From assembly GCA_038324115.1 (NCBI GenBank), contig JBBQHQ010000049.1:1-16184 (forward strand): a stretch of DNA of 16,184 bases. The letters run 5' to 3'. Shown here piece after piece: positions 5,373-12,072 of this stretch. How positions within the stretch are numbered: the first letter of the stretch is position 1; the number at the start of each line of letters is the position of its first letter. The notes under the pieces are model-generated. The model made no database searches and had not been told where the DNA came from. It worked only from the letters and a program-made list of their open reading frames with translations. This stretch comes from Gaiellasilicea sp038324115 (GTDB taxonomy: Bacteria; Actinomycetota; Thermoleophilia; Gaiellales; Gaiellaceae). The position numbers were made by a program, and so were the translations under genes.

Positions 5373-6889
5373 GGCTTCGAGGGGAGGAAGTCCTCGTCGA
5401 GGGCGCCGCCGGAGGCGGCGTAAGAGACGATCATCCGGTCGGTGATCCACTCGACGGGCGCACGGTCGTCGGTCCAGGGCCGGGCGGCCGGCGCGACGGC
5501 GGGGCGGCTCCAGAGATCCTGGGCGAGCAGGGAGACGACCTCGCCGAGGGGTCCGGGCAGGCTGCGCGAGACGTGGCCCGGATCCGCGCCTTCGAACCCG
5601 ATCACGATGTCGTTGAACCGAAACGCCCGCCAGACCCGGACCGTGGGCAGCTCGGCGGCGAGGGTGCCCGCAACCCCGCGGACGAGCGCGTCGTCGCCGG
5701 GCACCTTGGCGACGTTGAGGACGACGATCCCGCCCGGGGCGAGGCGCTGGCGCACGAGCGCGAAGAACTCCTCGGTCGTGAGGTAGAAGGGCACGTAGGG
5801 CTGGTGGTAGGCGTCGACGTAGATCACGTCGTAGCGCTCGCCGGTGCGGCGGAGGAACGGCCGGGCGTCCTCGTCGTGCGTCGTCACGCGCGGGTTGTCG
5901 CCGAGCCCGAACCACCGGTAGCCGACCGCGGTCACGGCAGGGTCGATCTCGACGCCGTCAATCTCAGCGCGGGGCCAGTAGACGCCGAAGGCGCGGGCGA
6001 GCGTGCCGCCGGCGTTCCCCAGGATCGCAACACGCCGCGGCGGCCGCGCCTGGACGGTCGGCGCCACGAGCAACGCGTCCCAGACGCCGCCCGTCAGCAC
6101 GGTGTCGGGGTGCCAGAGCGAGTGCACGGCGACGCCCTCGTTCAGGTGGAGCAGCCTCCGGCCGTCCGGGCGTTCCACGACCTGGATGAACTGGTAGCGC
6201 GACTCCTGCTCGTGGACGAGACCGCTCTCCGCCTTCACCGCCCCGGGCGGGATCGCGACGAGCGCGATCAGGACCGCGACCGCGACGAGCGTTGCCCGGC
6301 CGAGCAGGATCGCAGCGGAGCCTGCGAGGACGACCGCGGTCACGAGCAGCGTCCGCTGCGTCCCGATCAGCGGGATCGCGACGAGCGCGGGCAGGAACGC
6401 GCCGAGCAGCGAGCCCGCGGTCGAGAGCGCGTAGAAGCGCCCGGCGACTGCCCCCGCCGTCTCGACGTCCGTGAGCGCGAGCCGGATCGCGAACGGCGAG
6501 ACCATCCCCAGGAGGACGACGGCGGGCGCGAACAGGAGCAGGACCGCGAAGAAGGAGCCGACCACGGCCCCGGCCGACGCTTCGTCGAGGCTGCGCACGG
6601 TGGCGTCGAGAAGCGGCCGCGCCACGAACGGGGTCAGCGCCACCCAGCCCGCAGCGGCGAGCACGATCGCACCGAGGAGCCGGGGCTCGGGGCGCCGGTC
6701 GGCGAGCTTGCCGCCGAGCCAGTAGCCGAGCGCGAGCCCGGCGAGGACGATCCCGATCAGGTTCGCCCAGACGATCGTGGACGACCCGAAGTAGGGGGCG
6801 AGCAGGCGCGAGGCCGCGATCTCGGTCGCGAGCGAGCCGGTTCCGGCGCCGAACACGAGGGCGCCGAGGGCGAGCGGGGACCGGCGCAC
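5369..6889 (-). CDS. Membrane protein fused to spermidine-synthase-like methyltransferase-fold domain
   Basis: A 506-residue two-part protein. Residues 1-215 form about seven hydrophobic helices resembling half of a major-facilitator-type transporter. This starts at LALGALVFGAGTGSLATEI and includes FGSSTIVWANLIGIVLAGLALGYWLGGKLADRR. Residues 225-490 form a spermidine-synthase-like Rossmann domain: YQFIQVVE at 232, the nucleotide loop ILGNAGGT at 289-296, VEIDP at 313-317, YDVIYVDAYHQPYVP from 353, and FYLTTEEFF. True spermidine synthases have GGGDG in the loop. Here it is GNAGG, lacking the acidic residue, so polyamine synthesis is doubtful. Such fusions are widespread and mostly of unknown substrate. 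The GTG start shares one base with the upstream TAG (TAGTG), and the stop overlaps the phosphodiesterase start (GTGA). Confidence 0.88.
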   Translation of the reverse strand: MRRSPLALGALVFGAGTGSLATEIAASRLLAPYFGSSTIVWANLIGIVLAGLALGYWLGGKLADRRPEPRLLGAIVLAAAGWVALTPFVARPLLDATVRSLDEASAGAVVGSFFAVLLLFAPAVVLLGMVSPFAIRLALTDVETAGAVAGRFYALSTAGSLLGAFLPALVAIPLIGTQRTLLVTAVVLAGSAAILLGRATLVAVAVLIALVAIPPGAVKAESGLVHEQESRYQFIQVVERPDGRRLLHLNEGVAVHSLWHPDTVLTGGVWDALLVAPTVQARPPRRVAILGNAGGTLARAFGVYWPRAEIDGVEIDPAVTAVGYRWFGLGDNPRVTTHDEDARPFLRRTGERYDVIYVDAYHQPYVPFYLTTEEFFALVRQRLAPGGIVVLNVAKVPGDDALVRGVAGTLAAELPTVRVWRAFRFNDIVIGFEGADPGHVSRSLPGPLGEVVSLLAQDLWSRPAVAPAARPWTDDRAPVEWITDRMIVSYAASGGALDEDFLPSKP

Positions 6890-9555
6890 TACTCCGCCCG
6901 CTTGATCACGACGACGGCGAAGTCGTCGGTCAGCCCGCCGTCGGAGTACGCGCGGCAGGCGTCGAGGGCGGCGAGGGCGATCTGCTTCGGGGGCAGGTCG
7001 CGCTTCTCCGCGAGGAGCGCGTCGAGCCGCTCGATCCCGAACTGCTCCCCCTCCCGGCGCGCCTCGACGACCCCGTCGGTGTAGAGGACGACGCTCGCCC
7101 CGACCGGGAAGTCGACGACCACCGGCTCGTAGACCTGGGGGACGTCGATCCCGAGCGCGAGCCCGAAAGCGTCCACGCCCTCGACGCGCCCGTCCGGGAA
7201 GACGAGCCGGGGCGGTGGGTGCCCGGCGCCGGCGCCCGCCACGGTGCCGGCCTCCGCGTCGATCACGAGCTCGAACATCGTGATGAACTTGCCCGTCGCG
7301 ATCTCGGAGGCGACCACCTCGTTGGCGGCAGCCAGGAACTGGCCCGGGTCGACGTGGACGCGCGCGAGCGACCGGAAGACGAACTTCGCCATCGCCATGT
7401 CTGCAGTCGCCTCCACCCCGTGCCCCGTCACATCGCCGAGGACGACGGCCAGCCGCCCGTCCGGCAGAACGAGATAGTCGTAGACGTCCCCGCCGACGTC
7501 GACCCGCGCGGCCGACTCGTAGACGTCTCCGATCTCCAGCCCCGGGATGTGCGGCACCTCGTCGGGGAGGAGCGAGCGCTGCATCGTGTCCGCGAACGCC
7601 TTCTGCTGCGCGTACAGACGGGCGTTGTCGATGGCGAGGGCGGCCTGGCCGGTGATCGAGAGCGCGGTGTCGGCGATCTCGCCGGCCACGGGCCTGCCCG
7701 GGTGGAGCGAGACGATCGTCAGCGTCGCCAGCAGCTCGCCGGCCGTTGCGATCGGGATCATCGCCGCGGTCGAGCCCTTCTCGAGAAAGGGCGCAAGGAG
7801 GGCCAGCGAGCCGCCGAGCTCGGCCGCGGTGGCGGGATCGAGGAGCAACGGCTCCTGCTCCTCCACGAAGGACCGGATCTGGCTGCGGGGGAGTGGCTGG
7901 GGCCGCGAGAGCAGGGCGCGGACGGCCGCATCGACGCGCTGGTCGTTCACGTGCAGGGCGCGGACCACGTAGTCGACGCCGCGCTCGTCCGGCATGCGGA
8001 TCACGGCCGCGTCGACGCCGAGCAGCGTCACGATCGACTCGGCCAGCACGTCGAGGGTCGTCTCGAGCGAGAGGCTCTGCGCGAACGAGCGCGAGATCTC
8101 GTAGAGCGCGCGCAGGCGCCGGGCGGCCTCGCGCTCGGAGGTCAGCGACGCCTCCAGCTCGCTCCCGAGCTCCTTGGCCCTCTCGTGCAGGCGGGCGTTC
8201 TGGACGACGACGGCGAGCTGCGCCGCGAGCGCCGAGAGGAGGACGGACTCGTTCTCCGTCAGCAGCCGCGGCGCGCTCGGATAGACCGCGAGCAGCCCGA
8301 TCGGTTCGTTCCCGACCACGAGCGGCAGGGCGAGGAACGAGCCGATCCCGGCGGCAGTGGCCTCGGCCTCGACGGGGCCGAGCGCCTCGGCGGCCGCGTC
8401 CTCGTCCAGCTCGAAGAGGCTGCGGCTGCCGAGCGCCCCGAGCGCGAGCTCGAGGAGCCGGCGCGCGACCTGCTCGTGCGGGCCGTCGAGCGACCGGGAC
8501 GCCGCCGCCGAGAGGACGCCGTCCTCGGCGAGGTAGAGCGCGACCCGCTCCGTGCCGAGGAGCGCGGCGACCCGCTCGAGCGCGGTGTCCAGCGTGTGTG
8601 AAAGCGAGAGGCGGGAGATCGCCTCGCCGACGACGGCCAGGAGCGCGCGGCTGCGCTCGAGCTCGACCCCCAGTTCGCTCGAGCGGTCGGCGGCCCGTAG
8701 CGCGTGCGCAGCGCGAACCGCAAAGCTGGCGAGGGGCGTCAGGTCGGTCGGAGCGCTACCCGGTGCGTAGAGCAGCTGGAGGATGCCCACAGGCGGCTGG
8801 CCGAGCTGAAGCGTCACGAGGGTGCCGTCGGCCGAGGTGTACTCGGAGGCCCCCTGCCGGTCGCTGAGAGCAGCAGCGGCGGCTCCCTCGACGGAAGGGG
8901 ACGGCTCGAGGTCGCCGTGCCGGCCTCCGACGACGCTGCCGCCCGCGGCGGTCTGCCGCCAGAGTAGGGCGGCTTGGGCGCCGGCGGCGAGCGCCGCCAC
9001 GCGCGCGATCCGCGCTGCGGTTCGCTCGCCCTCCGAGGCGGCGGCGAGCGCGTCACCCGCGATGTCGAGCAGCGGTGTCGCCACGTGCCCCTCGGTGCGC
9101 TGGTCGGAGCAGAGCTGCGTCGCGAGCGAGGCCAGGTCGGCTGCGAGCGAGACGACGTGCTCCGCCTCGGCCTCGAGCCCCTCGCCCCGCCGGACGAGCT
9201 CCAGACTCTCGCCGTCGTGGCTGCCCGGCTCGAGCGGCACCGACAGGGTCGAGGCCTCGGGATCGACACGGTCGCGGACAGCTGCGACCCGGTCGCTCCC
9301 CGACGCGAGGCGCAACCCTTCGATCTCCGCGCCCAGCGAGGCGGAGCGGGCCCAGACGGCCCGGGCGACGGGGTCGCCGTGGCCCTCCCGCAGCCAGCAG
9401 ACGGCCACGTCGGCGCCGACGCCGAGCGCGGCGGCCTCGACGATCGCCTCCAATGTCGGCTGAAGCGACTCACCCGCCGCGACGGCTCTGCTTGCCCCCG
9501 CGAGCAGGCCGAGCGCGCCGGCGACGTCGGGACGCGCGGCCTTCGCTGCGATCAC
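6889..9555 (-). CDS. Four-GAF-domain SpoIIE/PP2C-type serine phosphatase (RsbU-like)
   Basis: An 888-residue cytoplasmic sensor phosphatase. Four GAF-like segments can be followed: about 33-152, 162-290, 320-455 and 498-648. A charged coiled-coil linker (455-490) precedes the fourth. The first two are weaker than GAF3 and GAF4. The C-terminal SpoIIE/PP2C domain (about 665-886) begins after MQRSLLPDEVPHIPG, a typical linker for this class. It has the metal-binding aspartates in GGDVYD (D690), LGDVTGHG (D708), LYTDGVVEA (D827) and LTDDFAVVV (D877/D878). Such enzymes dephosphorylate anti-anti-sigma factors and control partner-switching stress responses. No anti-sigma, anti-anti-sigma or sigma gene lies in this window. 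It starts with GTG one base after the stop of the 79-residue protein gene. Confidence 0.93.
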   Translation of the reverse strand: MIAAKAARPDVAGALGLLAGASRAVAAGESLQPTLEAIVEAAALGVGADVAVCWLREGHGDPVARAVWARSASLGAEIEGLRLASGSDRVAAVRDRVDPEASTLSVPLEPGSHDGESLELVRRGEGLEAEAEHVVSLAADLASLATQLCSDQRTEGHVATPLLDIAGDALAAASEGERTAARIARVAALAAGAQAALLWRQTAAGGSVVGGRHGDLEPSPSVEGAAAAALSDRQGASEYTSADGTLVTLQLGQPPVGILQLLYAPGSAPTDLTPLASFAVRAAHALRAADRSSELGVELERSRALLAVVGEAISRLSLSHTLDTALERVAALLGTERVALYLAEDGVLSAAASRSLDGPHEQVARRLLELALGALGSRSLFELDEDAAAEALGPVEAEATAAGIGSFLALPLVVGNEPIGLLAVYPSAPRLLTENESVLLSALAAQLAVVVQNARLHERAKELGSELEASLTSEREAARRLRALYEISRSFAQSLSLETTLDVLAESIVTLLGVDAAVIRMPDERGVDYVVRALHVNDQRVDAAVRALLSRPQPLPRSQIRSFVEEQEPLLLDPATAAELGGSLALLAPFLEKGSTAAMIPIATAGELLATLTIVSLHPGRPVAGEIADTALSITGQAALAIDNARLYAQQKAFADTMQRSLLPDEVPHIPGLEIGDVYESAARVDVGGDVYDYLVLPDGRLAVVLGDVTGHGVEATADMAMAKFVFRSLARVHVDPGQFLAAANEVVASEIATGKFITMFELVIDAEAGTVAGAGAGHPPPRLVFPDGRVEGVDAFGLALGIDVPQVYEPVVVDFPVGASVVLYTDGVVEARREGEQFGIERLDALLAEKRDLPPKQIALAALDACRAYSDGGLTDDFAVVVIKRAE

Positions 9556-9556
9556 G

Positions 9557-9796
9557 TCAGAGCCCGAAGAGCCGCTGGACCTGCTGCCAGATCGTCACCA
9601 CGAGCGCGCCGCTCGCGACGACGAGGACGAACAGGACGAGCCAGAAGCGCAATCCGGCGCGCCGCTTGGCCCGGCTCCGCTCGAGGCGTGCGCGCCGGCG
9701 CGCCTTCTCGACGAGGTAGGCACGGTCGACCGCGACCGGGTCGAAGACGGGCGGAGCGTCGTCGCCCGCCGGAGGGCGCGTGGCAGGCTCGGCCAT
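9557..9796 (-). CDS. Small single-pass membrane protein of unknown function
   Basis: A 79-residue protein I do not recognise. Residues 1-22 are Pro/Asp-rich. Residues 23-50 form a very basic, probably helical segment (AYLVEKARRRARLERSRAKRRA), and 51-70 form one transmembrane helix, followed by QQVQRLFGL. By the positive-inside rule the N-terminus is cytoplasmic. The ATG at 9796 was chosen over an upstream GTG because a TACACT box lies six bases before it and the upstream extension covers the neighbouring gene. It heads the eight-gene chain and is followed after one base by the GAF/PP2C phosphatase, so the two are surely co-expressed. A role as a membrane anchor or partner of that phosphatase is only a guess. 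Confidence 0.72.
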   Translation of the reverse strand: MAEPATRPPAGDDAPPVFDPVAVDRAYLVEKARRRARLERSRAKRRAGLRFWLVLFVLVVASGALVVTIWQQVQRLFGL

Positions 9797-9802
9797 CCCG
9801 GA

Positions 9803-9808
9803 AGTGTA
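9803..9808 (-). promoter_or_regulatory. Putative -10 box of the promoter for the eight-gene chain (leaderless)
   Basis: TACACT on the minus strand, six bases before the ATG at 9796, in the 25-base gap after the zinc-ribbon gene. No good -35 hexamer is seen at 16-18 bases. Confidence 0.5.
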
Positions 9809-9821
9809 GACCGGCCGCGGG

Positions 9822-10082
9822 CTAGTCCACGGGAAGAGCGGAGGCCCGGCCGAACGGGGTCGAGCCGACCTGCTCCCAGTCCGAGCCGCCACACATCGGA
9901 CAGAGGGGCAGCTTGCCCCGGACCGCGATCCCGTAGCCGCACGAGGAGCAGTGAAACTCGTCCCGCGACTGGAGCTCCGCTCCGGGCAGGAGCGGAAGAC
10001 CGTCGTTGGGCTCCGCGGCGTCGCGGTCCGACTCGATCAACAAACCCTGAGATCCCCTTCGTACGTTCCTCGTGTACTTCAC
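9822..10082 (-). CDS. Small zinc-ribbon protein
   Basis: An 86-residue protein with one rubredoxin-like zinc ribbon near the C-terminus: C45-S-S-C48-G-Y-G, twelve residues, then C61-P-M-C64-G-G-S-D-W-E. The N-terminal 40 residues are low in structure, and there is no catalytic domain. The function is unknown; ribbons of this kind bind zinc and often sit in protein or RNA partners. The start is uncertain. GTG at 10082 leaves only eight bases to the divergent ATG at 10091. A TTG at 10043 or 10040 behind an AAGGGG sequence (10054-10059) would give a protein of 73 or 72 residues that keeps the whole ribbon. It is followed after 25 bases by the next chain. Confidence 0.78.
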   Translation of the reverse strand: MKYTRNVRRGSQGLLIESDRDAAEPNDGLPLLPGAELQSRDEFHCSSCGYGIAVRGKLPLCPMCGGSDWEQVGSTPFGRASALPVD

Positions 10083-10090
10083 CGCGGGAT

Positions 10091-10600
10091 ATGCCCATAC
10101 TTGCGTCTGTGGAAACGTCAGAGCCCTACCCCGACCCCGACCCCGAGTTCGAGTTCCTCGCCGAGCCGGCCCCCGCGCCGCGCCGGGGCACGCCGGACCT
10201 GTGGGGGCTCGGCCGCCGGGTCACCTGGATCGCCGGACTCGTGCTGGCGCTCTCCGCCTTCACCGGCTGGTATTCCGGCAGCGGGACGGGCGAGGGCGTG
10301 ACCGTGAGCGTGCTCGGCTGGAACACGGGCGTGCTCGGCAAGCTCGTCTTCCTCCTCGGGGTGCTCGCGATCGCGCTCGTGATCCTCCGCGAGCTCGGGA
10401 TCGAGCTGCCGGCGGCCGTGCCCGAGAGCCTCGTCACGATCACGCTCGGCGCGCTCGCCACCATCTTCGTCCTCGTCCGGATCCTCTCGATCCCGGACGC
10501 GTTCTTCTTCGCGGGTCGCGGGATCGGGCTCGTGATCGCGCTCGCCGCATCGCTCGCGCTCCTCGCCGCCGGCCTGCTCGACGCCGCCGAAGAGCTCTAG
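10091..10600 (+). CDS. Four-helix integral membrane protein of unknown function
   Basis: A 169-residue protein if started at the ATG at 10091. A cytoplasmic, acidic, Pro-rich N-terminus (EPYPDPDPEFEF) precedes four predicted helices at about 44-60, 82-100, 113-132 and 143-163. The first extracytoplasmic loop (GWYSGSGTGEGVTVSVLGWNTG) is the most distinctive part. Small actinobacterial membrane proteins with this layout are common and have no known function. An in-frame GTG at 10109 lies eight bases behind a CATACT box (10095-10100), so a leaderless 163-residue form is at least as likely. It is divergent from the zinc-ribbon gene and convergent with the PAP2 gene, the two stop codons being four bases apart, with no terminator between. 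Confidence 0.78.
   Translation: MPILASVETSEPYPDPDPEFEFLAEPAPAPRRGTPDLWGLGRRVTWIAGLVLALSAFTGWYSGSGTGEGVTVSVLGWNTGVLGKLVFLLGVLAIALVILRELGIELPAAVPESLVTITLGALATIFVLVRILSIPDAFFFAGRGIGLVIALAASLALLAAGLLDAAEEL
10095..10100 (+). promoter_or_regulatory. Putative -10 box for the four-helix membrane protein gene
   Basis: CATACT on the plus strand, eight bases before the in-frame GTG at 10109. If used, the annotated ATG at 10091 would lie upstream of the transcript, and GTG would be the true start. Confidence 0.4.
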
Positions 10601-10604
10601 CGGC

Positions 10605-11153
10605 TCAGAGGTCGCGCGGCGAGACCCGGCGGGCGCTGAAGCGCCGGACGAGGAGGGCTGCGCCCTCGATCGCGAACCCGACGGTGATGCCGAGGATCGC
10701 GCCGGCGACGACATCGGCGGGATAGTGGACGCCGACGTAGACACGCGAGAACGCGATCAGCGCCGCGAGCGCGAAGACCCACGGCGTCAGCCGGGGCAGT
10801 GCAAGCGCGATCACCGTCGCGCAGGCGAAGGACACGGTCGCATGCCCCGAGGGGAACGACCCGCTCCCGAGCGACTCCACGATTGGGGCCGGATCGGGGT
10901 CCGCGAGCGGCGGCCGGGGCCGGTCGAAGACCTGTTTCAGGGCGCCGGAGATCGACTCGGCCATCAGGATCGTCACGACCAGCCGCGCGAGGAGCCAGGG
11001 CGGCCGCCGGAGCGCAATCGTCAGGAGCAGCACGAGGGCGAGCCAGATCACCCCGAACGAGCCTGACCGCGTCAGCGCCTCGAAGAACGGATCGAGGAAC
11101 CCGACCCGGTGGTCGACGACGAGGTCGCGGAGCCTGCCGTCGAGCGCGGTCAG
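10605..11153 (-). CDS. PAP2-family membrane phosphatase with probable CTG start
   Basis: A 182-residue membrane protein carrying all three phosphatase motifs of the PAP2 superfamily: K73-x6-R80-P81 (KQVFDRPRP), P101-S-G-H104, and S136-R137-x5-H143-x3-D147 (SRVYVGVHYPAD). About five helices are visible. Members dephosphorylate lipid phosphates such as phosphatidate or undecaprenyl pyrophosphate on the outer membrane face; the substrate here is unknown. The conserved N-terminus (VGFLDPFFEALTRSGSFG) lies upstream of the first canonical in-frame start, a GTG at 11051. In frame between the regulator stop and that point, the only near-cognate codon in the right place is CTG at 11153, overlapping the regulator stop as CTGA. 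I infer CTG initiation with translational coupling. It is convergent with the plus-strand membrane protein gene. Confidence 0.87.
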   Translation of the reverse strand: MTALDGRLRDLVVDHRVGFLDPFFEALTRSGSFGVIWLALVLLLTIALRRPPWLLARLVVTILMAESISGALKQVFDRPRPPLADPDPAPIVESLGSGSFPSGHATVSFACATVIALALPRLTPWVFALAALIAFSRVYVGVHYPADVVAGAILGITVGFAIEGAALLVRRFSARRVSPRDL

Positions 11154-11773
11154 CCGGCGGGGAGCAGCTGTTTGGTGGACTCGATCAGCGCCCGGGGGTC
11201 GAAGGGCTTCCCGATGAAGCCCTGGGCGCCGCGCGAGGTCGCTTCCTCGACCGAGCGCTCGTCCACCTTGCCGCTGAACATGATCACAGGGATCGAGCCG
11301 ACCCCGTGCTTCTCCTGGACGCGCTGGAGCATCTCCCAGCCGTCCACCTTGGGCATCATCACGTCGAGCAGGATCAGGTCGGGCGGCTCCTCGTCCAGTG
11401 CCGCCAGGCCTTCCTCGGCGCTGCCGGCCTCGCGCACCTGGTAGCCCTCCGCCTCGAGGTTGACGCGGACGTACTCGCGCAGCTTCTCGTCGTCGTCCAC
11501 GATCAGCACGCTCGGGCCGGCGCCGGACGGGCCGGACGGGCCGGACGGGCCGCCCGAGGGGCCCGGGCTGCCGGAGCCCGCGAGGAACTCGTCCAGGTCG
11601 TTGCGCCGGTAGCGGCGGTGGCCGCCGGGGGTGTAGAACGCGGCCACGCGGCCGAGATCCGACCACTTGCGCATCGTGCTCTGGGCGACGCCGAGATAGG
11701 TCGCGGCCTGGCCGAGCGTCAACCACTCGGGCTGTCCGGCTGCCGGACGCCGTCTGGAGGAGTCAAAGGCCAT
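11150..11773 (-). CDS. Regulator with N-terminal BldC-type HTH and C-terminal receiver domain
   Basis: A 207-residue protein. Residues 17-66 form a MerR/BldC-like winged helix (LTLGQAATYLGVAQSTMRKW, then TPGGHRRYRRNDL). Residues 67-88 form a Gly/Pro/Ser linker containing three PSG repeats. Residues 88-204 form a complete CheY-like receiver: D93-D94-D95, phospho-acceptor D137 in LILLDVMMP, S167 in MFSG, and K189 in GKPFD. The order, DNA-binding first and receiver last, is the reverse of classical response regulators. It presumably binds DNA under control of phosphorylation, but no histidine kinase is encoded nearby. The ATG at 11773 was preferred to a TTG at 11794. A TAGGTT box lies ten bases upstream in a 44-base gap. 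Its stop overlaps the PAP2 gene (CTGA), so both are probably co-transcribed. Confidence 0.9.
   Translation of the reverse strand: MAFDSSRRRPAAGQPEWLTLGQAATYLGVAQSTMRKWSDLGRVAAFYTPGGHRRYRRNDLDEFLAGSGSPGPSGGPSGPSGPSGAGPSVLIVDDDEKLREYVRVNLEAEGYQVREAGSAEEGLAALDEEPPDLILLDVMMPKVDGWEMLQRVQEKHGVGSIPVIMFSGKVDERSVEEATSRGAQGFIGKPFDPRALIESTKQLLPAG
11522..11548 (-). repeat. Three tandem 9-base repeats in the regulator linker
   Basis: Three perfect copies of GCCGGACGG on the plus strand, coding on the minus strand for PSG-PSG-PSG (residues 76-84) in the linker between HTH and receiver. Copy-number change would alter linker length in frame. Confidence 0.85.
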
Positions 11774-11783
11774 TGCGGCCTGG

Positions 11784-11789
11784 AACCTA
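11784..11789 (-). promoter_or_regulatory. Possible -10 box for the HTH-receiver regulator gene
   Basis: TAGGTT on the minus strand, ten bases before the ATG at 11773, within the 44-base gap (11774-11817) that separates this gene from the 84-residue protein gene. The gap is locally richer in A/T than its surroundings. No Shine-Dalgarno is clear. Confidence 0.35.
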
Positions 11790-11817
11790 CCCAAACTTTC
11801 CGGTATCTGAAACCCGA

Positions 11818-12072
11818 CTAGGGGGTGGTGGCGGTGATCGTCACCGTCACGGTCCGGCCCGCGGCCGGGAGCGGCTGGGGCTGGAGCGTGCGCACGTTGG
11901 TCACGCGACCGCCCGGCGAGGGGCCGTCCTCGAGCGCCTGCCCGATCGCGATCCCGAGCAGGAGGAGGAGCAGGCCGACGAGCCCCGTCACGGCCGGCCT
12001 GAGCAGCGGGTTGCGGCGGGGCCGGCGCGGCGGCCGGCGCCCCGCCTCCGGGCGGGCAGGACGGGTGCTCAC
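11818..12072 (-). CDS. Small single-pass membrane protein of unknown function
   Basis: An 84-residue protein I do not recognise. Residues 1-27 are strongly basic and Pro-rich (ARPEAGRRPPRRPRRNP), residues 28-46 form one hydrophobic helix (VTGLVGLLLLLLGIAIGQAL), and the remaining 38 residues form a polar tail ending in TVTVTITATTP. The basic N-terminus predicts an inside-to-outside topology with an extracytoplasmic tail. The GTG start overlaps the stop of the upstream 105-residue protein gene as GTGA, so expression is coupled. It is the last gene of the eno-pyk-ftsB series before a 44-base gap. The codon bias matches the neighbours. Confidence 0.72.
   Translation of the reverse strand: MSTRPARPEAGRRPPRRPRRNPLLRPAVTGLVGLLLLLLGIAIGQALEDGPSPGGRVTNVRTLQPQPLPAAGRTVTVTITATTP

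Noticed and set aside
5573..7084. A 503-codon plus-strand frame opposite the spermidine-synthase-like gene.
   Set aside because: It is antisense composition shadow: Arg/Asp/Glu-rich, with no homology-like pattern.
7219..8601. A 460-codon plus-strand frame opposite the GAF/PP2C phosphatase gene.
   Set aside because: It is a mirror of a strongly GC-biased gene, with Arg/Glu/Asp-rich low-complexity translation and no motif.
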